From the NCBI GenBank assembly GCA_003864495.1, contig ML133413.1, positions 109,564 through 173,563 of the forward strand: DNA of 64,000 nucleotides, given 5' to 3'. The DNA is from Nemopilema nomurai. Its lineage: Eukaryota; Cnidaria; Scyphozoa; Rhizostomeae; Rhizostomatidae. Shown here piece by piece: positions 36,133 to 47,700 of this stretch (position 1 is its first letter; each line of letters opens with the position of its first letter). The notes under the pieces are model-generated. The model saw only the letters and a program-made list of their open reading frames with translations, was not told the DNA's origin and did not search any database. A program made the translations under genes and the position numbers.

Positions 36133-37563
36133 CTATTGCCTGGAGCTTTTATCTACTTCCAGCAGGCATTCTCTGACCAGAGTACGAGCATGCATTATTC
36201 CTAAGGGAAAGAAATTGTGATTAAACCTCTGAACAAGGAATGGCAACCATGTGTAAAGATGCAGACTGAAGGTCAAAGCATAGTTTTGAAAAGCACATTA
36301 AAATTTGATTTAGAAATTGACGATGCAGCCCCTACTTGGTTTGTATTAGGCATGACCCAAATGTATGTCTTGAAGAAGTGAGAGACAAAATTTACCTAAA
36401 CAGTATTGTTCAAAAGATTTGCTTAAAAAGGAGTGAATATAACACTCTGAATGGGTTATGGCTGCATATAATGTATCGTTGGGAGTAAAGATTTGTATGA
36501 TGCTACTTCACAAATGAAATATATCCCCAGTGGTATTAAAGACTAGCTACCTTTCTTCAGCCTTTCTTGTGCCATTTTACTGCCAGCATATGTAGGCTTT
36601 ATTTCTCTTCCAAGATCTTCAATCACATTTAATAGTTCACCATATTTTGATTGATATGTTTGTAATGGAGCAGAACGACCTGTAATCAAAATTAAGACAA
36701 AAAAATTGAAAACAGAAAGCATATAGTTAAGATGACAGCAGAAGAGGACTTGGGAAAAAGTAAGAAAACTACAAACCAGTATAGCAGCTCATTGAAAAAA
36801 TAAACATGCTAAGCCAACAATTTCAAAACAAATTTCAAATTTTTTGTAGCAAGTAACCTTCATCCCAACAAGGAATGCCCCATTCAAAGGACAGTCTCAC
36901 TTAGCTGATCAAACATTAAGATCAATAAATCTACAATAGTTTAAGTTAACAGGACAGTCTGCTTGGACACTTTAATCATATATACCTATCCTCATTGGCT
37001 TGATGCTACAAACATTATATCTTTATCATATCACATTTTTGTGACAGAGAATTGCCTTAAAAATTCAATTTAGGTACAAAACACAAGGAAACAGTCAAAT
37101 CTTGAAGAAGTCACACAAAATTTATCCAGCACCACAAGAACATGATGCCTTAATTTTTCATACATGTTTCTGAAAGACAGGATGACAAATGACACTCAAG
37201 ATTGTATGCTTAATGTTTCCATGTGAAAATATGCATAATTCAATGCTTCATTGTAGCATTATTTCATACAAATATAGAAGAGAAAAGTACTGATTTTATT
37301 AGAATAGTTCAATTTAGAAGAAATAGTTTAAAATATCAAAGGTAAATACTTGGCAGTGTTGCTGGTGTTGCCTTTTGAATAACGGCAGTGGTTTGTCCAA
37401 CTTTTACTGCTGGGGGGGCTGGTCGGTGTTGAACTGTTGGTGATGATGCTTGACCATGGTTGCTTGCATAAGGCACATGGACAGTTACAGACGATGTTGG
37501 ATATATTGGCAAAGTACCAGGTTTAGCATGGCTAGTCAACTCTGATGATGAGCTTGATGACAT
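36133..37563 (-). CDS. CDK2AP: CDK2-associated protein (CDK2AP1/2, DOC-1 family)
   Basis: CDK2AP proteins are small subunits of the NuRD deacetylase complex and were first described as CDK2 binders. Coding exons run 37563-37350, 36679-36551 and 36200-36133 (214, 129 and 68 nt), a continuous frame of 136 residues against 115-126 in vertebrates. The N-terminal half is Ser/Pro/Val-rich low complexity. The C-terminal half has the family core: [20 protein letters not shown], then [16 protein letters not shown] and [13 protein letters not shown]. The start lies just after acceptor CTTTTACAG at 37570, and a matching strong donor (TTTGAAG/GTAAGC, exon end 38393) marks a 5' UTR exon. The final residues (VDKSSRQ) replace the acidic vertebrate tail. 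Head-to-head with BLTP2. Confidence 0.96.
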
Positions 37564-37569
37564 TGTGTT

Positions 37570-38393
37570 CTGTAAAAGTTTAAAAAATCAGTTTGGTATG
37601 CTAAAGTGTCTTATCGGGGCTGAAAAATTCAGAAGAAAAATTGGACAAGTCCTTGGCAAAAGGTCTAGGAATAGGCTGGAGGTAATAGTTTTTGTACTTG
37701 AAGATAGTCAATAAGTGAAATAAATAAGCATATACGCATTTCTTTTTATAAACAAGTTCAGCTAAGGCTGAGTACTAAAAATTCCTTAACTTGCAAACAA
37801 ATTTGAGCTTAAAATTCTTTAGCAATTCCTTAACTTTTTAATAACTTTCCTTTTAAATAAATCTACTGTGGGAACAAGTAAATATAGGTCAACAAAACAA
37901 TAAATTTTTACAAGTACAGGGATTTCGAAGTTCAAATATGAATGACTTTTATTCCATCCACCTCATGAATAGAAATGTGGTCATCAGAGTTAACTTTTTG
38001 AATTCCTTAGCAGTCTCCCATCCATTACTGAGAATTCCTTAATTTTTTGTCGTGCCGAGTATTGCTTTTCTTTTAAGACACTTGCTTATAAAAAATTGCG
38101 TGTATCTTGACTATTTTGATATAATGATAAACTAAAAAGGCTGCAAAACAAATTGAAACTTTCCCTCATTAAAATGACATTTCAATAATAAGCATACTAT
38201 TTTCTACCACACAGCCTAACCTTGACCTGCTCCAATATGCAGTTTAACAGTATTTAACAGTATCTTAAAAATTTCTATGAGCGGGTTTTGCTCAACATAC
38301 TGTGTTGCATAAAAGTATGTACCCCGGGACCTGGGTGCCAGAAGTATGATGAAGAACACTAAGAGAGCGACCACAAGCACCATCAAGCTTACC
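37570..38393 (-). other. 5' UTR intron and exon junction of CDK2AP
   Basis: The minus-strand donor at 38392-38391 and the acceptor at 37571-37570 bound an intron of about 820 bp in the CDK2AP 5' UTR. A 60-codon ORF (38216-38398) with a hydrophobic start spans this donor and is therefore probably not translated. Several copies of the word AATTCCTTAA (near 37780, 37825, 38010 and 38035) hint at an eroded repeat inside the intron. Confidence 0.6.
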
Positions 38394-38764
38394 TTCAAAG
38401 TACTACTATAAGAATTCTATTGTGGAAACAGATGTAGTACTTCTTCGAAGATATAGGCTGGAAACAAGAAGTCTGCCACAAAAGAGAAGTTACCGTCTGC
38501 TTCGATCTTTCATCTAAACAAGGCGAAATCGAGATTTAATGGGAACGAGGCTATTCATAAACTGTTCGTGGAAATGAGCCCCAGTGGAGGGTCGTTGGCT
38601 GTCAACACTGTTACTGTAAAATGATTCAGATTTGATGGCTCAGAGCTCACAGACAAGCGATGAAAGGATGCAAATTCAAGTCTTTTAAGAGCTTTGAGGA
38701 ATCAATTTGACGACGGATTCAATCGCTGAAATACATCGGTGGATAGAAAATTATGAAATGAAAA
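38394..38764. promoter_or_regulatory. divergent promoter interval, CDK2AP / BLTP2
   Basis: At most 371 bp lie between the CDK2AP first-exon donor and the BLTP2 start codon, and the interval must also contain both 5' UTRs. No TATA box or clear core element is visible. Called from orientation only. Confidence 0.45.
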
Positions 38765-41700
38765 ATGTTTTTTCATATCTTGTTTACCGGAATTGTCCTA
38801 CTGTTGGCCTTCATAGGACTACTGAGGTGAGTTTCATGCAAAGCTTGAATGATAGAATGCATTTTAAAAGTCGAAGACTGAGTAATGTCATGTCGAACAT
38901 TTAAGCATTATCCAAGCGGACGACGCTATGCAAGAAACTGCAGCTATTCAAAGCCCTTACATTTATTACCCATACATACATATATTTTTTTAATTTCATA
39001 ACGCAGGTTTGGTAGCCCGTTGCTGGACCTTTAAAATATAATCTTGATTTGCTTATAAAATGTTTTAACTTTGCACACAAAGTTAATGAATATTGTGCGA
39101 CTATCAAAGTGTAATTGCCTTACAAGATCTCTTCTTCAACCAGCAAAGGCTACTGTCTCTCACTCAAGGCATATGTTGTGCTCATTTTATAAAAGTCAGA
39201 TATGATTGTACTTCTATTTCTCTAGTAATTACAACTTTTTAATGCTTTTTAAGGAATTTTTGTTCAGAGTAAATAATATATACAAATGATGGCTTTATCT
39301 CCAAAGAGTCATCTTCCATGGAAGTTTTTCTACATGGTGGAATGATGATAATAATAAACAAGTTTTTGAAATTGATTTGAATTTTTCTTCCTTAGGTTAT
39401 CAATTTGCTTCATTTCAAGCAAATTGAAGAAGAAATATGGTATTGAGTTTGGAATTAATTCAGTAGGGTTCTTGGTTGTCAAGGATGTATGGATAAACTA
39501 CAAAGACAAAGTAAAGATTGTGAGTAAATGCTGACAACAAGCTACTGTTTCGAACCTCTATATATGTCTTAAGACTGGTATTTTCTCAAGCTTTTCAAGA
39601 TGACTAAATGTTTTGACAACAGAAGCATTTTACCACATATCTTGTCAATCAGGACATCAAAAGGAGACTACCTAACTCAACTGCTTTATCTTTCACATAT
39701 TGACTTGTGGAGGGGGTATGGGGAGAGGGGGCAAAATGGAGGGGGCAAAATATGAAGATTGCCACCTCTAAATATTTTGGTGATAAAGTTATATGCAGGG
39801 CCCTACTAAACACAAGTTACAGAATCTTTGACCCAATTTCACTCTACTTATGCAATTATTTCTATTTCTTTCTAAATAGCCTTTTTATGCCCCCTGGTTG
39901 CTTCGGTTTTGCTGGCCCTGCATCTTTTTGTATGAATTATGAATTAATAACTGCTTTTTTTCAGAAAATCAAAAGCATTGCTCTGGTCACAAAGTTGCTC
40001 AACTGGCAGCTTCTGTAAGCACCTTTAGTATTTAGTATTTGTTCAGTACTTTTCTTTAGTATTTGTTCCTACCTAGCACCCGAAGGTAGTTTTTAGTTTT
40101 TGTAAAAAGCCATAAATTATTTCCCATGCTATAATTGACTTGCTTATCCTTAGCACAAGCCTTTTCTAACAATACTATATTGATCTGAGGAGCAGATTTA
40201 AGTGTGTTTCATTGGGTTTCATTTTGATTTGAAAACGATACATGTTTCCCTTTTTTAGTTCTTTCTGGAAAATTCCATTGGAAAATTTTATGTTATAGGG
40301 ACACACACAAAAATTAGAAATATGTTTTTGAATTTCAGGAAACCAGTGAATATTGTTTTTGGAAATCTGGAGGTTGTAGTTCATGAGGAAGAAGAAGTTG
40401 CCACTGAAACTGCTTCAAATGCCCAGCAAAAAGCTGAGCCAGTTACTGGTATTTAGCTGTTTGTGTCTCTTGTCTTTCCTTCGTTTGACTTCTTTTCTCT
40501 TTCTTATATGGCTTCTCAGCTGTTGGTTATCTAATTTCTGCATAGTTCTTGTGAGAGCAAATTGAATTAAATTGTAAGTTTTGAATTCCTGGTTTTTACA
40601 GCTTAATTAGATCTAATCAGTCACTATTGTTCAACTGTTTCCACAGGGGGTGTCTTTTTCCTTCAACATCATTTTATCATTCTGCTTTGGATTATGCTTA
40701 TTACCAAAACTGACCATTCATTGTTTGAAATGAGACAGGCAGTTTGTTTTTCTAGCTAAATTTATCAAAAAACTTTATATTTTACAGAGAAGAAAGTAAC
40801 CAGTTCAAATGGATTCATTTATCAAATTCTGCTTCACATAATTCAGGTCATTTTTTGAATTTTTTTGAAGATACAATACTTGACACTCTTTTCAAAGTTA
40901 TCCAGCTTTCAATGCAAGGATTTTATTAAACAAAAGGCTCAAGTCAAAAAGTATGTGGTGTTTCATAGTAGCACTTTGGAAATCCAAATGTGATGATCCT
41001 TGATGATTCTCATCTTTGCAAGAAGTTAACTTTTGATGTTTATCCTTTTATTTTTGTAAGACAGTTTCTTGCCAAACTAGACAAAATCTCCTCCTCTATT
41101 TGTACTTTGTTTTTGAAAATTTGTCATTGTGTCATTCTAGTATATTGGGTTAGAAGTCCCAGAAATAAACTTCCAAGCCACTAGAGGTGATTTGAAGGTA
41201 GTTTGGAGGTCCAAGCTACGATTGATGGTTGGAAAACATGGATTTGAGTATGATAAAATTCACTTTTACATTAGTTTTCCTCTTTGGTTGTTCTTCTTCT
41301 TAGAATTGTTAAATGGCTTTATTCTTTTGGTTATTTGGTTTTTTCCTCTTTTCATCAAAGGAGTATATTTGTATGTGAAGGATGCTAGGAGATGAAGGAT
41401 AAAGGTCTTTTTGATTTCACTTATCTAATACATTACTCAATAGAATATTTAATATTTGTCAACTTTTTGACTATTCAATATCTTCAAGTTGAAGTGTCTC
41501 TAGGCTGTGTCTTTTCTGCTTCTCTAGAAGAAATTTTTTTAAATGTATCTGAGATACTTGTGAACTTTAGCAGACTAAAATTGGTAACTAAAAAGTATGT
41601 TGCAATTGGGACCAACAGGCATTGACCAACACTTCCTTTAAGGCTTTTGAAAAAATCATTGCAATTAGTCATATCTCCAAACATTGGGGACTTGGGTTGG

Positions 41701-44700
41701 AAGAAAAATTATTGCATTAAACTGGGACATTTTTTGCTTGTTTTTGTCACTAACCTGAGAAATAGCTTCTTCCAAAGTCTAGCAAAATATTGCTGGACTG
41801 GCTTTCAATGAATTCTTCTGAACAACTGGTTGTTAAAAAACATTGATAATCTGGAGATCTCTTTCTTCTGGCATTTTCCTCAACACTGCGGTTCATTTTC
41901 TTCAACTTTCTTTTTTGATCGTCTCTGATGAATCCTTTAAAAAGATCAATCGAGGGTGATGATATTTATTTAATTCATCACCTCTTATGGTATGGTGTCA
42001 ACCCATAAATGGAGTAAATGCTAGACATAAGTCTTACATGGTCCTGATTTGTACTGTATTGAGAGTTGTCTATGCCCATTTGCATGTGCAGGTTCCCTCA
42101 TAGCACTGCTTTAAACATCAATTGGAGGAGTCAATTTTAATGATTTAACCTGATCCGATTTAATCTGAATTCTAATCCATCGTAGAACTTGCTGTACTCA
42201 TTTTTTGGAAATCCTTCGCTTAATTGGTGACTTGCTAGTAGCCTGCAGCACGAAATTATGCGGTCTTACCCGTCTCCTCCTTCTCCGGGGCCATGTACAG
42301 GCACCTTATGAATGTTTCTGGCTCCATTTCTCTGTCCGTATCGTCAGTTTCATCCCTCCATTCATGGAACTCTTGAACTTGGTCCTCTGATCCGCTGCCC
42401 TTTTGACCCGTTGCGCTAAACATTTCAAAGTAGTGGTCTTTGTTGAATTTTCTCACGCCAAACGGGTCACTGAGACCTCTTTCTACGGCCTCTTCAGGAC
42501 TATATCTTCCCATGCTTCCATCGACCCCTGATAATCTCCAGGAACCGGTTGCTTGCGGCAACTTCCTGTATTCTTCTCTTCTTTGTGTTTCTTTTCTTCC
42601 CTTTTCTTTGCTCTCCTTTCCCCCTTTATTTTTCGTTCCACTTTTCAGCATGCCTTTGCACATTCTTTTAATTGAAAATGTGGAGGCGCTGCTTTTCGGA
42701 AGCTGTGAATTTAACAAATATGCGGGTTATTTGTGTTTTTTTTATAGACTAGAGAGGGCTATCACAGAACACAAACAGTAATAAATTTCTAGCAAAACTC
42801 TAAATTTGCACAGGAATGGGAGTATTTAAAAAGATCCGAATGAAGACCAAGTCTTACCTGATGATCAAGTCTTACCTGATTTTTTTCACATGACTTGCCC
42901 TTTGTCTCACGGTTTTCGCCCTCAGCATTAAACACCTTGTTACGGTTGCCAGGCAAAATCTCATCCCCCGGAATGTCCGTGTAGCTGAAAATATAGCGAA
43001 TGTTGCCTGATGTTGTGGCACCCATTTGCTGCGAATCCTATTTACTCGCAATTTGCAGCTATCAGTGATTTCAATGTTGCCCCAACTAATCCCAGGCCAC
43101 TTTCTGGTCTTAGATCATACACAAGTAATCTTGGTCGAATATCACTACGTCAGATTAGAGCGTAGAATTTCCAACTGGATACATCAATTGTATGGCTTCT
43201 TACCTAATTGAATCCATTTAAATCAGGATTGAAGTCAAAGTGAAGATGGGGCTAAACTTTTTCTTTCACCCATGCCCTTGCTTTAATTAAAGGAGGTTTT
43301 TACTTTCAACCAGGGTTTGAAATTTAACAGATATACCAAGAAATAAGAATCTTTTTTAGATGAAATAACATTTTTTTGAATCAAAGTATTTTCTTAATTA
43401 AGGTCTTAAATTGATTTTTGCTTTACACAGAACATTCAGTTTATCCATGGATATCGATGAATCAACGGTAAAACTTCTCGAAGAGTCCCAACCCATCCTG
43501 GAATGTTCCTTTTTCTTCCAAGTTGCAGCCCATGTTATGCCGACATGCGTTACCAAGCCAACTGTATGTGAACAGATTTGCATTATCATTATTATTTAAG
43601 GGATACTTTAAACGCTCTTCATTCAGGCCCATGTTGTAAGCCAATAGTTCTAGAATAATTTAATTGTTTCACCTACGTTTTGCTCTTTCGCGCAGGAACT
43701 AAAGCTGACACTATCAAGGTTCACTTTATCCTGTAAAGAAGGTATGTTGAAAATATTGTAGGGATTTTATTTTAAGATGAATTATAATTCCTTCAGCTTT
43801 AATGGATTACCGTAATAACGTTTCAAAAAACGTTGACATTTTTTTGATGTACCTCTGGTAGATCTAATCTTTTGAAATAGTAATGGTAATGATAAACATT
43901 CCTTAGGAAAATAAAGTAGACTTAAATGTTTTTAAAATATAATCCATAGGTCTGCTAAAAAGGTACGGGAAACAGCGGAAAAGTGTGAAGCAAGAGTCCA
44001 AGATTTCAGAAGGTAGCAAACTGAATTTTCAATGATAGTTACTGCCTTTGCTGAAAGCAATCATCAAAATGTTGTATAAACCAGTTTTTTCTGCACATAT
44101 GCCTCCCAATTGTTTTCTTTGCAGAGATTTCTCGGCATAATATTGGGATAGGAACTGTGTCAATTACTCAGTTATACACGTGCTGTGTCATAGTGTACTG
44201 ACGTTTTGTCAATGAATTACATTGAAACATTCATTGGCATTACTCTGGTTTATGGTAACCTGTCACCATTTGGTTTTTAGTATGAAAAACTGTGCGAAAA
44301 AGAACTCAATGTCCCTATTTTTGTGCCCAAAAGTGTAAAGATGCGAAGGGGTTTACAAATGTTGATAATTTTTTTGTAGAATCTGTTGGAACAGGATCTC
44401 CCTCTGAACTAACATTTTTGCAAAAAATGGATCTTCTGCCTTCGGTATTATTTTGCTTGACAGCTTTTTTGTCTGATTAGAAATTTTTGCATCGGTAAGA
44501 TATCATCTGTAGTCCTCTATGCTCTATGTTCAGTCTTCATTAATAGTATAGTATTAGAATAATTGATGCAAAGTACCAGTTTAGTGACGATCTACTTGGT
44601 AGGTATCTTTGCTAAAAGTTGTCTGCATCATTTGTGGACGTTGAAGCACCAAGAAGGAATTACACTACCCTAGATTTTGCAATATGCACAGAAGCAATAA

Positions 44701-47700
44701 CATTTTATTGAAATATTTTTCTCTTTTTCCTAATTTTTGGGAAGTGTGTTGCTAAATTTATGAAAATTTTCTTCTGTTTTGCTTGCTTAACATCCTTCAG
44801 CTTTCGTGTTACCATTCTACTAACAATGATTATTTTACTGTTGCTTTTAGAGTTCTACCCTTGTGCTCGAAGATTGCAAAATCGTTTACATCAGTACTCA
44901 AGGAAGGTAAATTAGACGGTTCTATTGACTCTAGCGCCAGGAAAAGTGTATGATTTCAACGCTTCTCGTCAATATTAAAGTTCATCCTAAAATTTTGAAA
45001 ACCTTGCTTTAAGCAAATAAGTTTTTATTGTTGCTTTAAAATCTGTATTGTATTGTATTGTTGCTTTGTATTGTTGTAAAATTTGAATTGCTTTGACAAT
45101 TTGTAGTGGCTGTCACCACTAGTCACCCTTTTCCGATATGCCAACTTTCAGATTTCCTGTTTCCTCACAACTCATAGCAACTATACTTGAATTAATTTTG
45201 GTTGCTCATCGAGTGTCTTTGTATTTTGAAGAGAAATCTGTCTCAGCTGGCACTGTGAGTTGGCATTGAAACAGTGTCTTGATGATACGCAAGAGGCAAG
45301 AAGGACATCCTATGGTCTTTCCTTAGATCTGACAGGTTTGTATTTTTGCATCGGTTTTCAAGAGTTTCTCTCAAACATATTAATCGCTTTCATATGCCAG
45401 AAGATGATTCTCGTCGAGTAAGTAATTTCAATTCCTTTTATTTGTTTATTGCCACTAATGACTTTTCTAAAAAAATTTAGGTTCTGCTATTGCAATATTT
45501 TTAGAGTTTCTGTCTTGTAAGAATTCATTTAAAAAAATCAAGTGGTGTGTAGCTGTCTCTAATTGCAAAATGTTTTTTGTCAGACATATGAATTGCAGGT
45601 TGTTTTATTTATTTGATGCTAAACAAAGCCGTTGTAAAAGATTTTGCACAAAATCCTTGCGAGGCGAACTCCTCGCCAGCATCAGTAACAAAAATATTCT
45701 TGCCTACAACTCTTTAGGTCTCGTCCTGAATACAACTCGCAACAAACTGTTATTGAACAAGCAAATCGAATGCAGTGTAAAGGTAAGCCAAATGTTTCGA
45801 GTCTTATTTTTAACTTGTCAATATCTAACTTGTAAACGGTATTATATGGCAGGCACTTCCCTGCCAATTTGGACAGAAGATCTTTTTCCTACAGTCTTTT
45901 GTAGTGTTCAGTTTTTTCCTAAGATGTTTAATAGTTTATGGGTTCAATAGAATTTTATCTAAAATGATTTCAGATGTTTAATCGTTCCAATAGAGAAAAA
46001 ATTAGAGGGTTGTACTGCTCAAAGAATAATGAAATTTAAAAAGTGGTTTTTCTTGGTGTAAAAGCAAAGTTAAATTTTTGGCCTAAAACACATACTTCAT
46101 TTACATGTTTATAACCCTAATATCATACCTATTGCTCAATGTTCAGACAACCCTAGCATCTTGAATGCTTGATATACGCCCAGCTTGTTTTGCATCTCCT
46201 ATTCCCGTTCTTGCAATGAATTACACGACTGCATTATTATTTTTCACAGTTGACCCCAGACAAGGATTTGTCGTTTGGAGCAGTTAATGTCAATTTCGAT
46301 ACGTTTCATGCCAGCTTAATCCAGGAAGAACTGAATTTCTGGGTAGCAGAGAAGCGACGATGCATCCCGAAAATTGAAGAAAGTTCTCATCAGATCGCTG
46401 TCCCTAGGTACATGGCACTAAGAATGTTATGTATTTTCGTTTTGCAGTATTGCCAACATTTTTAGATAAATATTCCTTGCTCCTTTGTAAACTTAGGCTC
46501 TCCTACTGATCAGACGCCTTGTCAATGTAACATCACGGTAATTATATGTTCAGGTTAATGCCCATCCAATAACTTAAATTTGAGCTGATAGCTTGAACAC
46601 CACAGTATTTTCAATATTACTTTAGTAAATTTTCTCAAGATACTTTACCCTGCTTTGTGTGCCAGAATCTATCGCGGATATCAAGGAATAAACAGCAATT
46701 TTTGGTTGCAGAAAACTTCCTTTTGTATAAAACAACTTTTTTTAATAGTTGGCCTGCCAACTTTTTGTCAGGTTTTTATCAAGTTCGACATCAGTATCTT
46801 TCGTTTTTCAGGGCAGAGAAGAAAGACTCCAAGATGGTCGCATTTTTGCAAAGATTAAATTGGTCGGTGAAAGCAGTCGTTCGAAACTGCTCATGTGACC
46901 TTATGGCCACGTCAAAGGAAACAAAGTTTAGCTACCCAGTTCTGAACACGTACCTCGGAGAATTGGAAGTAAATATCACCTTTGAAAAGCAAGGTGAGTT
47001 GAGAAATCAGTATTTCATTTTGTTGTGAAATGGCACAAAGTACATAGAATTTGACGCACGGCAGCACGATATTCCAGATCTTTCAGTCACGTTTTAGAGT
47101 TCTTTTGCCATGTCGATGATGTATCTGCTACAGCCATAAATGTTTCAGCATTTTTATTACTCATCCACGTGTTGAGTTTTGCCTGAAGTAATGCAATTTC
47201 TATTTTAGATGGGGAAGACAGTTTTGTTCTGAGGTGAGTTGTCTTAACGTGATTGGAGTTTTTAGGCTAAATTTAGTTGTGTTTTACACTCGAGACAAAA
47301 ACTCATGCTAAAATCTATTGTTAATGCAACAGGGCCCTGGTGGTGACAAGATTTAGGTATCTTAGAAGCGACTAATTATTGCCTACTTCAAGTGAAATAA
47401 ATATAAAGGTTGTCATGAGCTATTATTATTTGTTTTATTTATTTGTTTTATTTATTTGTTTTATTTATTTGTTTTATTTATTTGTTTTATTTATTTGTTT
47501 TATTACACTTATGGACTTTAGATCTGCTGTGAACGAGTTTTCCCTGGTCCCTTTTGCAAACTCTTCTTTGTTCAGTTTTGTTAACTACACCTTAACATGG
47601 CAAGAAATTCTTGTTGAGAAAGACTGGCTTGGTTCCTTTCGCAACAGGTCCAACATTAGGCTCAGTAACTTGTATTGCTACGTGTGCCAACTTGAGTCAA

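Noticed and set aside
38216..38398. 60-codon minus-strand ORF with a signal-like start
   Set aside because: It spans the strong CDK2AP 5' UTR splice donor at 38393, so most of it is intronic.
39707..40018. 103-codon ORF in the third BLTP2 intron
   Set aside because: Only its last 50 nt are a real exon, in this frame by chance. The rest is intron with a normal donor and acceptor.
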